A DNA stretch of 58,932 nucleotides from Nemertoderma westbladi (lineage: Eukaryota; Xenacoelomorpha; Nemertodermatida; Nemertodermatidae): assembly GCA_032718475.1 (NCBI GenBank), contig JAUCBJ010003314.1:1-58932 (forward strand). Reading direction: 5' to 3'. The position numbers and the translations under genes are program-made. Each line of letters starts with the position of its first letter. Within the stretch, counting starts at the first letter, position 1. Below the pieces are notes generated by a model. That model saw only the letters and a program-made list of their open reading frames with translations. It ran no database searches and was not told the DNA's origin. Positions 42,642 to 53,285 of this stretch are shown here, piece after piece.

Positions 42642-43822
42642 GTACGTCTGGATTCTTTATTTATTTTGATTTGTTATTGTGAGTGTTATTATTTTAATGA
42701 AAACAAATGAAAACTGGCAAAAAATGTTGGTATCGCAATAAAAATCGGTCCCTCTGGTGCTCTAAGCAGTTAACACAACGCTAAGGGGTTAGTAGGGATG
42801 TTGGTGGAACCGGTTGCTGACCTTGTGCTCTCATCGATATGTGTGTGGTGCAGTGGTACCAATCCTGTCTTGGCTAGGTGTGACTAATTTATGGGACTAA
42901 ATTATTAGACTGTACCATACTGTCTGTAATCGGTGCTGGTACAGTACAGGTACCGCACCCTCACCAGGGGAACAGGCACGGGAACAGTCCACCAATGCCA
43001 GATGATTTGGTCCCCTGACAGCCTGGTAGTACTGAAATTACACTGTTGCATATTTTGGAATGATATCAATTGTTTTCACAAAGATGCAATCACAAGGGAG
43101 AGAAGATAATTTTCTGTGTATGAGGGGGTCCAGCAACAAGTTGCTCTGCATGAGGCGGGCCTTAGTTGCTGCATGTACCATTTCGAAATTAGGTATAATG
43201 AGGACTGTGATAACACTATTCACAACTTTAAAATAATAAAAAACTTAATGATATGTTAGGAGATGCACTTCCGCGAGGTCCTGAAGAAAGGAAACCCAGG
43301 TTTAAAGATAAACATCAGAATTACAATTGGTATATTCGGAATTGGAAGTGTTGGTCAATTTCAGACCCTTACTATGGATGGCCATGACAAACAAATTGTG
43401 TAGCAAACAAAACAGTACATCTCCAATGGTGCTTTTCACGTTATTAGATACTTAGTGTATAAAAGCATTCAATCTAGGATAAAACCCAAAATGAATTGCC
43501 AATCAATCTGAACCACATTTTTTGGATTCTATGTTGCCTTATTTATACTAAATAAAGGAAATAAAACTTTATTCTGCAGATCATATATTTATTCATAGAA
43601 ATTCTACATAAATTTGCGAAACACAAGCCAAACAAAATGAACAATGGGAAACATAACTTATAAATTCATTATAATATCTAGGTATAGTCGCATCCAATTT
43701 TTAAATATATCAAAATTTTATTGCAATTCTTAAGGTAACTGATACCTAAAAAATAATAAAACAAGTACCTGTGCTTAAACGCTTCAAAAATGTACCACGA
43801 TATTAAATAAAATATGATTACT
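42642..43822 (+). other. Intron B6-A7, left part
   Basis: A less AT-rich block at 42740-43020 (around GTGCTCTCATCGATATGTGT and GTACAGGTACCGCACCC) looks like inserted DNA, but no ends or family are recognised. The rest is AT-rich. Confidence 0.4.
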
Positions 43823-44255
43823 GGACCTACTGATCAGATTATAAGACTACTTCAAGTCTCCAAATAAGCGACACTGTGGTCTTTGCGCGATTACACGGAA
43901 TAGACTTATCGGTCATTGGAGATCTTCAAAATGTATAATCTCCAGTTGTAGTGGTCGTACGAAGTTCGTTTTATGCTCATTCGAAAGCTCTTTTCTCAGA
44001 GAACCAAGTTACCATTTGGGTTGGCAAGCTCTTGAAAGCTGCCTGAGCAATCATAACCCAAATTCATGTTATGTTGCTTCACAACCATTTAATCTTAAAT
44101 CAATGGTAACTTTGTTCTCTGAGAAAAGAGCTTTCGAATGAGCCTAAAATGAACTTCATACGACCACTAGAACTGGAGATTATACATTTTGAAGATCTAC
44201 GATGACTGATAAAGTCTATTCTGTGTAAAAACCGCAGAGTCGCTTATTCGAGTCA
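43823..44255. mobile_element. Fold-back (long inverted repeat) element, copy 1
   Basis: Arms of about 170 bp (43850-44030 against 44100-44255) are inverted copies. One arm reads ATTCGAAAGCTCTTTTCTCA and the other TGAGAAAAGAGCTTTCGAAT, and likewise for AAAATGTATAATCTCCAG. About 80 bp separates them. No ORF. The same element, with longer arms, lies at 56475-58615. The right arm here seems shortened. Confidence 0.8.
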
Positions 44256-44345
44256 TATATACTGTATATAATAAATAAAAATATAGAAAATTCTAATTCT
44301 AATTTTATATAATTACTAATTTTATTTTTTATGTAAAAAATATAG

Positions 44346-44471
44346 AAGAGCAACAACATGATGATTGCGACGGACCTATTAGTCAATGGTATGACAGAGA
44401 CAATCCTTCAGGAACTGGTGACTGGGAGGATCTCAATTCACTCATGTCCACAAATGCCCAAGCTGACCAAT
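44346..44471 (+). CDS. WxxW-domain exon A7 (N-terminal half)
   Basis: Split Glu, then EQQHDDCDGPISQWYDRDNP, SGTGDWEDLNSLMSTNAQ, ADQ plus T. The donor is CAAT|GTGAGA. Very close to A6; the pair A7-B7 is best explained as a recent copy of A6-B6. Confidence 0.92.
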
Positions 44472-44694
44472 GTGAGAAAAATATTAACAACCAACTATTT
44501 AATACTACTACTTATCTATTATTATTACTATAAATTATTATTTACCTGAATATAATTTCCGGCCTAAATGTTATGGTTAATAACTTGAAAAAATATCCCC
44601 ACACCTTTTCAAGTTACATCAAGTTTCACATACAAAAAATTTTATTAACAAAGATTTTTTATACATTGATATAATATCAACATATTTAGGATGA
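44472..44694 (+). other. Intron A7-B7, left part
   Basis: AT-rich, nothing recognised. Confidence 0.3.
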
Positions 44695-44928
44695 CTGGTG
44701 TTTTAAAATCAACTGCTGTTCGAGGCGACCCGAAGGCTCCTCTTTTGATAGCTGCTACCCGAAGGTAGTGGTGGGCGCTACTCCTATCCCAAGATTTGCT
44801 CCCAGTTATTTAACTGGTACTCATTTTATCGATCCCAGAGGATGAAAGGCTGAGTGGACCTTGGCGGGGCTGAACCTACAACCAATAGATTGCAGGCCCA
44901 GCGCTCAACAAACTGAGCTATCCCGCCT
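44695..44928 (-). mobile_element. tRNA-derived SINE 2
   Basis: On the minus strand it starts GGCGGGATAGCTCAGTTTGT with a canonical A-box. A B-box-like GGTTCAGCCCC follows at tRNA spacing, then the central domain CTTTCATCCTCTGGGATCG and ATAAAATGAGTACCAG. It ends near CGAACAGCAG. The head is tRNA-like but lacks a proper acceptor pairing with the tail, so it is a SINE and not a tRNA gene. Confidence 0.8.
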
Positions 44929-45046
44929 TTTATTCGTCCATCATTTAATATTTATTAAATATATACATGTGTTTTAATTGTTTGTTCATATTTATAAATA
45001 TGTAGGTTTTAAATATTATCTCATGTTAATAATATATATTGTACAG

Positions 45047-45232
45047 GGTTTTCTCAACACAATTGCTTGGAACCAATATCATCTGAGGCTAGAACCATTC
45101 AGACACATATTGACGCCTGGTCTACTGGAGATAATCTTTCAATGTATTCAGCAGATGGTCTTATTTGTAAAAACAGCGCCCAGAGTAGTGGACGTCAGTG
45201 TCAGGATTATGAGATTCGTTTCTGCTGCCCTG
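45047..45232 (+). CDS. WxxW-domain exon B7 (C-terminal half)
   Basis: FSQHNCLEPISSEARTIQ, DAWSTGD, MYSADGLICKN, SAQSSGRQCQDYEIRFCCPG. Ala in SAQ replaces the acidic residue found in most copies. Borders are TTGTACAG|GG and CCTG|GTATGT. Confidence 0.92.
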
Positions 45233-45695
45233 GTATGTCTGGAATGTAGTTGAAATAGTAATATTACTTAGTAATTAAAATAGAATAAGAATATAATAAG
45301 AAGAATATCGCCCCTTAAGAATTAAAAGGCCTCATCTACAAATTTCGAAAAAAATTTTTATTTGCTAAAGGGATTACTGTGTCAGGCGCATCTTCTGTAT
45401 AAACCTTAAAGCTTCTGGCCAATCCGATCCAGAGTTATAGCGTGTACAAGTTGGGCCTTAAAACATGATTGGCTAATTTTTTTCAATTCAAAGAGCAAAA
45501 AAGCCTTATCTACAAATTTTGTATATTATAACTATACAGTACGGCTGTCGGCTGTCTGTTTACTGTAGAGTTGTATGTACAGTTCTGCTCAAAACGTGTA
45601 ACTGTCAGCATGTTGACATAAATTATTGTATGTGTGTAGGAGTATGCCGGATTCAGAATTTAATTTGTTATTCTGATCCGCCTAGAACTTTGAAA
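45233..45695 (+). other. Intron B7-A8, 5' part of an inserted DNA transposon
   Basis: AAAAGGCCTCATCTACAAAT near 45327 is echoed by AAAAGCCTTATCTACAAAT near 45500 in direct orientation. I could not find terminal inverted repeats for the transposase that follows. Confidence 0.4.
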
Positions 45696-48083
45696 ATGTC
45701 AACCATTGACTATGATGTACTAAGCGAACTATTGAGATTAGAGGAAATAAACAGTACCGTACAAAACGTGGCGCAACCAGAATTGGCAGTCCCACCGGTA
45801 CCGGAAAATAATATGGTACAGCCGACACCGGCTATCATCACTGAAAATAATTCATTGGGAGTAGGAGCACCGTTCAAAGGATTTGTTGTCGAATTCGGCG
45901 GTTTTGGTACAGTTGACACTATTGACTGTACAAAAGTGGCCGATAATATCGAATGGAGTATAAGTGATAGCGATACAAGTACTACAGATGACAATAATAG
46001 TGACTCGGAATGGGTGATGACAAGTAATAGTAGTAGTGATGATGACAAAGAGAAATCGGAGAAGCCTAGCTGTAGTACGGATAATGAAATCCATTTCGCT
46101 TCATCTTCTAAAAATACACAAGCGGAAAAACGCAAGCGCATGAAGAGAGGTAAAGCGCAGCCAAAGCTTTGGAAGCGAAATAAAAATAAACGGCGGCGAG
46201 TTGTTGGACTTGCCTATCATTCAGCTACACAAAATCAACAGGTTTTGAAGCCCACGAGAAATCTCAAAGAAGCATGTCAATGCAAGGACGGTGACAATAA
46301 AACTGTCCGTTGTAGGTTTTTGATGGAAGAACAAAGGCAGGCTATTTTTAATCAGTTCTGGAAAATGCCCACTTGGAGTGAAAAACAGACATTTGTTGGT
46401 ACATTAGTCGAATGAACAGATGTAACCCAACGGACAACAGAGTCTGTTGAGGTTAGTGATGGATTCAGGAGTTTGATAGTTCACAACCCCCGCCCCACTT
46501 CGTTTGTATTTTAGGTTTTGGAATCTTGAAGTGGGGTGGGGGTGGATCTATAATAATTACCCTGAATCCATCACTGGTGATACAGGGTGCCAAGATGAAA
46601 CGGAATAATTTCTGGATATTTTATCTACCATTGTCTGAACAAGGCGAAAGGGTTCGTGTATGTAAGAGGCAGTTTTTAGGAACACTCGGTCTAGGAGAGA
46701 AGCAGTTGCGTAATTGGTGTAATGCAAAATCTCCATCATCAAATAGTACAAGTGATGTGCGTGTAGTTACTCCAAGTAAAACAGGGGATGACTTGCCTAT
46801 TGTCATAACTCCATTGAAACATCTCAAAGTCGCAAAATGGGAGGATCAAAAACGCAAATTGGTTGAGTGGCTTGATCAACTACCAACAATGGAAAGCCAC
46901 TACTGTAGAGCCCGGTCCACTAAGAAATATCTTGAGCCAATATGGTCGAGTATATCACGTTTACATCGGGAATATGTAAAGGTTTGCTTAGAACGAGTTC
47001 AGTCACCAGTGAGTAGAAATACATTTGATAATGTACTTCATTCGAAAGCATTGGCCCTTTACCGTCCGAAAAAAGATCAATGCGACATCTGTGTTGCACA
47101 CACCCAAGGCAATATCGGTTTAGATGAATATTCTAAACATATAAGCAGAAAGGATGATGCTCGGCAATCATGGAGGATAATCGAAAGGCCAAAGACGGGA
47201 GGAAAACATTTTCCATGGATACAGAGGCTGTGCTCTTGTGTCCTAGATTGTATGTATCTTTATACTATTACAAGATGAAATTGACAATTCATAATCTCAC
47301 CTTTTACAATGAAGAAACTGGAGACAGTAATCTGTACTTTTGGAATGAAAGTATTGGCGGTGTCAATGCTGATGAATTTGCTTCACTTACGGTGCGTTTT
47401 CTGAGAGGTCAAATCGACGAGGATACAAAAGAAATAGCATTTGTGTCGGATGGCTGTACATACCAGAACAGAAATTCTGTTATGTCGCAAGCTCTATTGA
47501 CCATCGCCACAACCCATAACATCGTTATCACCCAGACATTTTTGGAGAAGGGCCACACACAGATGAAATGTGATAGCGTCCATGCAGCGATTGAGAATAG
47601 GCTTAGCTAGATCGAGAAATATACACTCCAGCTGTATTCTTAGCAGCAGCCAAGGAGGCCAGGCTGTCACAACCATATGTAGTACATGACGTGAGGATGG
47701 AGTGGTTTAAAAACTACTCAGCTTCAAAACGGTACCAATCTATCCGTCCTGGACTACGGGTGGGTGATCCTCTTGTAACTAACATCCGGCAGCTGCGGTA
47801 TGCTGAGGGAGGAATCAGTTACAAAGTCGACCCACAATCTGATTGGATTAATTTACCAGTTCGACCTACCAATGCATCTATTACAACCGAACCACTCCCC
47901 TTGTATACTACACCACCGCGTATAAAGAAAGACAGGTGGGATGATTTACAGACATTAAAACAGTTTATACCTGAGGAATGTCACGTTTACTATGATTCCC
48001 TACTGACTGATGATGTCTCAGCCCGACTCGAAAAACGCAATAAAACCAAGGCCACCAAAAAACTATTCTTGAGCAATACTTAG
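45696..48083 (+). pseudogene. Broken DNA-transposon transposase (superfamily uncertain)
   Basis: From ATG at 45696 the frame runs 240 codons: an acidic Ser/Asp-rich N-terminus, a basic RKRMKRGK region and a Cys-containing CQCKDGDNKTVRCRFLMEE. A 120-bp fold-back insertion breaks it at 46455-46575. It resumes with YLPLSEQGERVRVCKRQFL, QLPTMESHYCRARSTKKYLE and YRPKKDQCDICVAHTQGN. After a frameshift near 47170-47220 come FSMDTEAVLLCP, YYYKMKLTIHNLTFYN, AFVSDGCTYQNRN and FLEKGHTQMKCDSVHAAIEN, which look like the acidic motifs of a DDE-type core. A stop near 47608 separates the C-terminal part (47691-48083). This CRRKC / FLE.GHTQME.DSVH family is widespread in animals. I suspect a Sola-like superfamily but cannot confirm it. 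It lies in the B7-A8 intron, same strand. Confidence 0.7.
46455..46575. mobile_element. 121-bp fold-back element inserted in the transposase
   Basis: The ends AGTGATGGATTCAGG (46455-46469) and CCTGAATCCATCACT (46561-46575) pair perfectly. A second stem inside pairs CCCCGCCCCACTTC (46488-46501) with GAAGTGGGGTGGGG. It interrupts the family's coding sequence between GTLVE...SVE and the YLPLSEQGERV segment. No clear target duplication is seen. Confidence 0.75.
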
Positions 48084-48263
48084 CTACCTTTTAAACTTCT
48101 GATTTTAGGCTTATCGTAACTCAACATCGTAATTCAATCGTAACTCTTAAATTCAATCGTAACTCTTAAATTCAATCGTAACTCTAAATCGTAACTAGTG
48201 CTAGTTACCTGCTACCTGCAATAATTAAATTTGTATTTATATGTTTATGATTTTATTTTGTAG
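48084..48263 (+). other. End of intron B7-A8 with a short tandem repeat
   Basis: ATTCAATCGTAACTCTTAA (19 bp) is repeated about three and a half times at 48125-48200. The acceptor is TTATTTTGTAG. Confidence 0.6.
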
Positions 48264-48383
48264 GGACCAATTACCAATGTCCTGGACTGATGAGTCAATG
48301 GTTTGACAGAGACAACCCAACAGGAACTGGAGACTGGGAAGATCTCTCATCTCTAATATTATATGATGCACAGGCAACACAAT
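48264..48383 (+). CDS. WxxW-domain exon A8 (N-terminal half)
   Basis: Split Gly (G|GG), then TNYQCPGLMSQWFDRDNPTG, TGDWEDLSSLILYDAQ, ATQ plus T. It is the most divergent A exon: Leu for Pro in CxGP, Phe for Tyr after the Trp. The short linker with CPG groups it with A3. The donor is CAAT|GTTAGT. Confidence 0.92.
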
Positions 48384-48460
48384 GTTAGTTACAATATAAA
48401 CAATTAAACACAATGTAATGCTATATTTAAGTATGATGACTAAAGGCCAAACTAATTGCG
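48384..48460 (+). other. Intron A8-B8, start
   Basis: Short intron stretch before a MITE; the rest of this 1,646-bp intron follows the MITE. Confidence 0.4.
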
Positions 48461-48463
48461 TAA

Positions 48464-48770
48464 AGCCCCGTTCACATCCAACGGTGCGTGAGCAGTAAAG
48501 TAGTCTGGCGGTATTGAAGCGGTAAGCCAGCAGTACACTACCCGGAGCCCGTTCACACCCAACGGTACCCTTGCGGTAACTGATTGTCTATCTGTAGACT
48601 GTGAATTCAACAGGAAATTACATTAATTGTTTTAACATTGTTTAAATGGGCTGCGGTAAACCGCGCGGTTTAGCGCACATCTACCTGTTGTGTCGTTCAC
48701 AGTCAGCGGTGTACCTCTGGCCCTGCGGTACACCGTGCGTTGTACCGTTCCGTTGGATATGAACGGGCCT
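48464..48770. mobile_element. MITE with 3-bp TAA target duplication (PIF/Harbinger-like)
   Basis: 307 bp. Terminal inverted repeats are AGCCCCGTTCACATCCAACG at the left and AGGCCCGTTCATATCCAACG read inward from the right. It is flanked by TAA at 48461-48463 and 48771-48773. The interior is richer in CGGTA words and has no ORF. The 3-bp TWA-type target suits Harbinger. Confidence 0.75.
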
Positions 48771-48773
48771 TAA

Positions 48774-50029
48774 GTGAAATATTAAATTAACTAGAATTGT
48801 ATGGAATAGTTGAATTTCAAGTAACAAAAAAATGCTTCTTCCAACAACATAATTTTTTACTGAATTTAAACTTTTTTTTTGTTTAAATTTTCATTGTTTA
48901 TAATAATTGTATCTGACTATAAGTTGAGTATGATATATAATTTTTGAATACAAAATCAGATACAGAGTGGTCTCTATAAATATGCAAGATAGGTGGATGT
49001 TTGAGCTATTGTCATGGTTGTAGGATATTATGTACCATATGCAAGGGAATGATAGGACTTGTAATGGGAAGCAGCAAATAGAATGTTTACACATAATGAC
49101 TGTATCACTGATTACCATTTTCAGTTTTGTGCTGAACCTGTCAGAGTTCATGTTCCGGTTTCTTATTTTTATGGGCAATCATGACTGAATCAAAGAAATA
49201 ATTGACTCTAATTGTTCCCTTGTTATAAAAGTGCTATAAACTGCGTATATTATATTCATAGATACCATTAGGATTGTATTACCAACTGCTTCTGCAAAAT
49301 GATAGCAGACTACTCCTTCCTGTTCTAGAATGCTGAGCAATATTTGGGCCGGATAGTTACGCAAGTTGGTCACAATTAAAAGAAGTAATCTTTGGTGTAA
49401 ATTGGCAAAAAAAAAACGAAATCTTGTTTAATTTATTGTTTGATTAAAAACCACTGTCAATGTAACCTGCTCCTTTCCTGTTAAGTCCAAACCGAAATGA
49501 TCTTACTTTGGTTCCCGAAGGAAAAGTAGTTCTTAATCAGATAATAGTCACCCACGAACTAATAATCATCTTGTCCAACTGATGCTACGGGTGAACAACT
49601 AATGCTAAGTAATGGCTGGTTTCCTTGCTTAGGTTGTTATTATTGACTAATATATCTAAAAATTTCTAAGGTATAAAATAAAAATATCTCGATTGCTATG
49701 CCTACATGCTGCATGAAAAGATCCAAGGTATCGTGAACTCTAGAGTCTGATTGAGTTTCCAGCCAAACCCCAAATAGATTTTAGTAACGTGGGCTGGCAG
49801 GAATGGGCAGCAGAGCTATAATTCCCTAAAAGTTAAGGCCAAGTTCGAACCACTTACATTTCGAGGTCCAACCCCCCTCCTGATCTGGTAGGTCGGGTAC
49901 CCATTTATATTATATTTAATTATATCCTGAAGATGAGTCTCATCCTGATGTTGAAGTTTAATTATTTGTTCTCCCATTATTTAAGCCTTCTGGTGTTTCT
50001 TATAGCGAAAGCTTCCAATTATTTTACAG
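48774..50029 (+). other. Intron A8-B8, right part
   Basis: No exon or repeat family recognised in about 1.25 kb. Acceptor CAATTATTTTACAG. Confidence 0.5.
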
Positions 50030-50215
50030 GGTTGTCTCAACACCACTGCTTGGAGCCAACATCTTCTGAAGGAAGGACAGTTAACACTCATATTGACCCC
50101 TGGACAACTGGAGACACTCTATCTATGTATTCAGCTGATGGTCTAGTTTGTAAAAACGATGATCAGAGTGATGGACATCAGTGTAGCGATTATGAGATAC
50201 GATACTGTTGTCCAG
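50030..50215 (+). CDS. WxxW-domain exon B8 (C-terminal half)
   Basis: The split Trp is followed by Leu rather than Phe: LSQHHCLEPTSSEGRT, DPWTTGD, MYSADGLVCKN, DGHQCSDYEIRYCCPG. It has a second His before the first Cys and Tyr before the paired Cys as in B5. The donor is CCAG|GTAGGC. Confidence 0.92.
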
Positions 50216-51560
50216 GTAGGCACTATAAATACAAAACAATAAATATTTTGTTACATTATCGATTATCTTAACTTATCACAGTACTTTGGTGAAATACTCA
50301 ATGATGAATTAATGATGAATACTGGACATATTTAACAAACTACGTTAAATTGTATACCGGTTGGATATATATAGTAAAGCACAATATTTTAATATATACA
50401 GTAAAGCACAATATTTTAACAACGTATATTATTTAACAGATATTAAAACTATTTATTACCAATTGTTAATAAACAACTACATGCATAACTCTCCAAAAAG
50501 GGAGGAATCCTATTGATCATGCATATAGACCATGTATAACGGTTTTGATCTTTCATGTCAAAACATTACCTCAAGTTTATTTGTGAACTAATTTAAAATT
50601 AAGTGTGATTAATTCATAGCCATTCTATATTACTAATAGAACATGTCTTCTTAAGGGTATTTCGGTACATGCTAGGAAAGATAGGTTCAACACTGGGGAC
50701 TCCCCTTGTTTCTAAATTAACATTTGCTTCTCATCGTTTTCGAGAATTTGTCTTCTTTCAAGGACAATACAGTTAGTTACTTTGATCAAATATTACATAA
50801 ATGTTATATATGTATATATAATGGAGGCAAAGCACCTTTTAAAAATATAAAAAGTGGTGTTTTCAGTACCCCTCGATTTAAAACATAGGGGCTTTGGTGG
50901 ATTTAATGGCAATCTGGCAACATGTAGCCAAGAGGCCATGGTGGAAATTTGGTTTCATCAGGTTAAAATCACCACAGCGAGAGCCCAGAGCCGTGTGATA
51001 CTGCTGTACTTCGATTGTCTGCTAGTTAGTTCATTTTAGTAGCAGTCCTATTGCTACTACTAGGGGCCGTCCAAGTATGACGTCAGCACTTTAGGGGGTG
51101 AGGGGGGTTGGGAAAATCTGATGATGTGCTGATGAGGGGAGGGGGTCAGCCAAAATCGGACGTCAGCATGTTCATTTATAGGTGCTAGAAGAGATATAGC
51201 AGAAGAGTAAATAGCTTGCCTATTTTAATTGTTCGAAGCCCCCGAAGGCCCGTAGCACGACCTTCTGTTTCAGTTACCAGTCACCATGTTTCAGTGATTA
51301 GGACGCGTGCTACTGGGGTACAGGTGTAGATGGTGTGCATAGGTAGTGAATGATATTGAGATTGTGCCCTCGATGAAATTTTTTTTACAGAAAAAGGCCT
51401 AACACTTTTCAAAGATCCCGTAAATTTTACAGGATTGTCAGAGTACAGTACACTCATCAAAATAATCATCCACAATTCATTAATTAATACCAGTATGGTG
51501 GTACCTTAACCATCTCCGGCATGTTTCCTAATGATAATTATTAAAACGACAAGGAGTTTC
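50216..51560 (+). other. Intron B8-A9, left part
   Basis: About 1.3 kb without an exon. A direct repeat of ATATAGTAAAGCACAATATTTTAA lies near 50367 and 50396 (28-bp period). 51050-51180 contains GGGGCCGTCCAAGTATGACG and G-rich runs, typical of ends of decayed DNA transposons. Confidence 0.4.
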
Positions 51561-53285
51561 ATCGCTACAAACTACATCACCCTGGGTCTATAGCAATATT
51601 GTTAACCGAAATTCCGTCCATCTTCAGGATTTTATCTCTGGAAATGGATTGTTTTCGGCTGGAACCCAGTTCAAGAAGCGAACTGGAAAGCTATGGACTC
51701 ATAGTGGACCCAGTGGTCACAAGTCCCAGATAGACCATATCCTGTTTCGTAGGAAATACAGGAGCTCTATACAAGACTATAATGCAAATTTACACTACAA
51801 CCCTTCTCCAGTGATCACCACCTTATTGTGGTCAAGGTAAGACTTAGTCTGCATGCTAGCAGAACAACGAAATCTGCCTTGCCGCGGCATGACTGGTCCT
51901 CTCTGTTGCAACAGCCAATTGTGAGATCCAGCTTCACACTACAGCTGAGCAACAGGTATGAGGTTCTTGCCTCTGAGGTGGCAGATCACTGTGAGGGCTA
52001 TACTGCCTTCACAGAGGCAGTTAAGTTAGCAGCTGCAGAAACAGTTCCTGTATACCCTCGAAACAGGAAACGGGCCCCCTGGACTGACAACAAAATTCAG
52101 AAGTGCCGAAATGACCTCTATAAGGCGCAGAAAGAGTCCCGACTCAAACAGACTACAGCGGCCAAGAATGCAGTTAAGGCTGCATCTAGGTCCCTGAACA
52201 GGCAGTACTCTGTTAATTTACAGGAGCTAATAAACCAACAGGTTGATGTCATCAATGATACTGACGACAGCAGGCAACTGGTCTACTGTTGATGGTGACA
52301 TAGAAGAACCATTTGAAGTGTTATGGGGCATCCTCCAGGGAGACACACTTGCACCATTCTTGTTCATAATTGTTGTTGACTATGTTCTACGCATGTCCTT
52401 GGATCATCATAATGATGACGGGGTGATGATAACTCCACCTACTGGCTCCAGAAATCGAGGAAATCCTGCCAAGTACCTAACTGATCTAGACTTTGCTGAT
52501 GACTTAGGAGTACTCTCAGAATCACTAGAGGGAGCCCAATGGCTCCTCAGCTCATTAGAACAGGCTGCTTCTAGTATGGGTCTTTATATTAACTCCAGAA
52601 AAACCACAATTTTGACAGTTAACTTTGAAAGTCCTCAGCAACTCTCTGATCGGATGAGCATAAGCTCAACAGATTGTATGCTTGAGCATGCGGATGACTT
52701 CTGTTACCTGGGCTCATGGATCCGGAAGTCAGGTGAGGACCTTCGAATATGTAAGGGAAAGGCATGGGTAGCCTTGTATAGGCTTTCCAGCTTTCCATTA
52801 ATCGGACACTTAAGTTCCAATTATTTAGAGCAGCAGTAGTTCCAGTACTCCTCTATGGGAGTCCATGCCGGGCTCTAACTGCTGAGGACACCAAATCTCT
52901 GGATGGCACATTCACAAGAATGCTACGCCGAGTACAATGCACACATCTCCAACCAGACACTATATAACATTGGAGGTGTCTCATTCATTCCCCCAAGCTT
53001 GACACTTGAACAAAATCGCCTCCGTTTTGCAGGACATTGCTTTCGCCGTGAGGACCAGCCAGTGCATAATCTTGTACTTTGTCAGCCTCATGGAGTGAAT
53101 AATCATGGTGGACAGCCCATGACTTTCTTGAGACGCATCTTAAAGGACACTGGCCTTGAAGATGCGGATGATCTAGCAAATGTCATGGGTGATAGGGAGT
53201 TGTGGCAGTGCAATTTTGTCGATAAGCCGGTACAGCATTCTTAAAAATGCAGCTGCAATGCAGCATGCCGATCCTAGTAGTAGAC
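51561..53285 (+). mobile_element. LINE family 2, copy b (5'-truncated, internally deleted)
   Basis: The end of the endonuclease (TGKLWTHSGPSGHKSQIDHI) is followed by a basic linker (LPRHDWSSLLQQPIVRS, KRAPWTDNKIQKCRNDLYKA). It then jumps at about 52275 into the reverse transcriptase (VLWGILQGDTLAPFLFIIVV, TDLDFADDLGVLSES), so the finger region of the RT is missing. Another break near 52840 precedes the C-terminal tail, and the 3' end is GCATGCCGATCCTAGTAGTA. Confidence 0.85.

Noticed and set aside
44860-44928. tRNA gene on the minus strand
   Set aside because: The head is tRNA-like but is fused to a SINE central domain and lacks a convincing full cloverleaf.
45519-46415. Independent host gene with acidic N-terminus
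   Set aside because: It continues in frame-broken form into a transposase-like core and lies in an intron, so it is a transposon remnant.
46453-46514. Short intron (GTTAGT ... TTTTAG) in the transposase
   Set aside because: The interrupted stretch is better explained by the perfect 15-bp inverted ends of a fold-back insertion.
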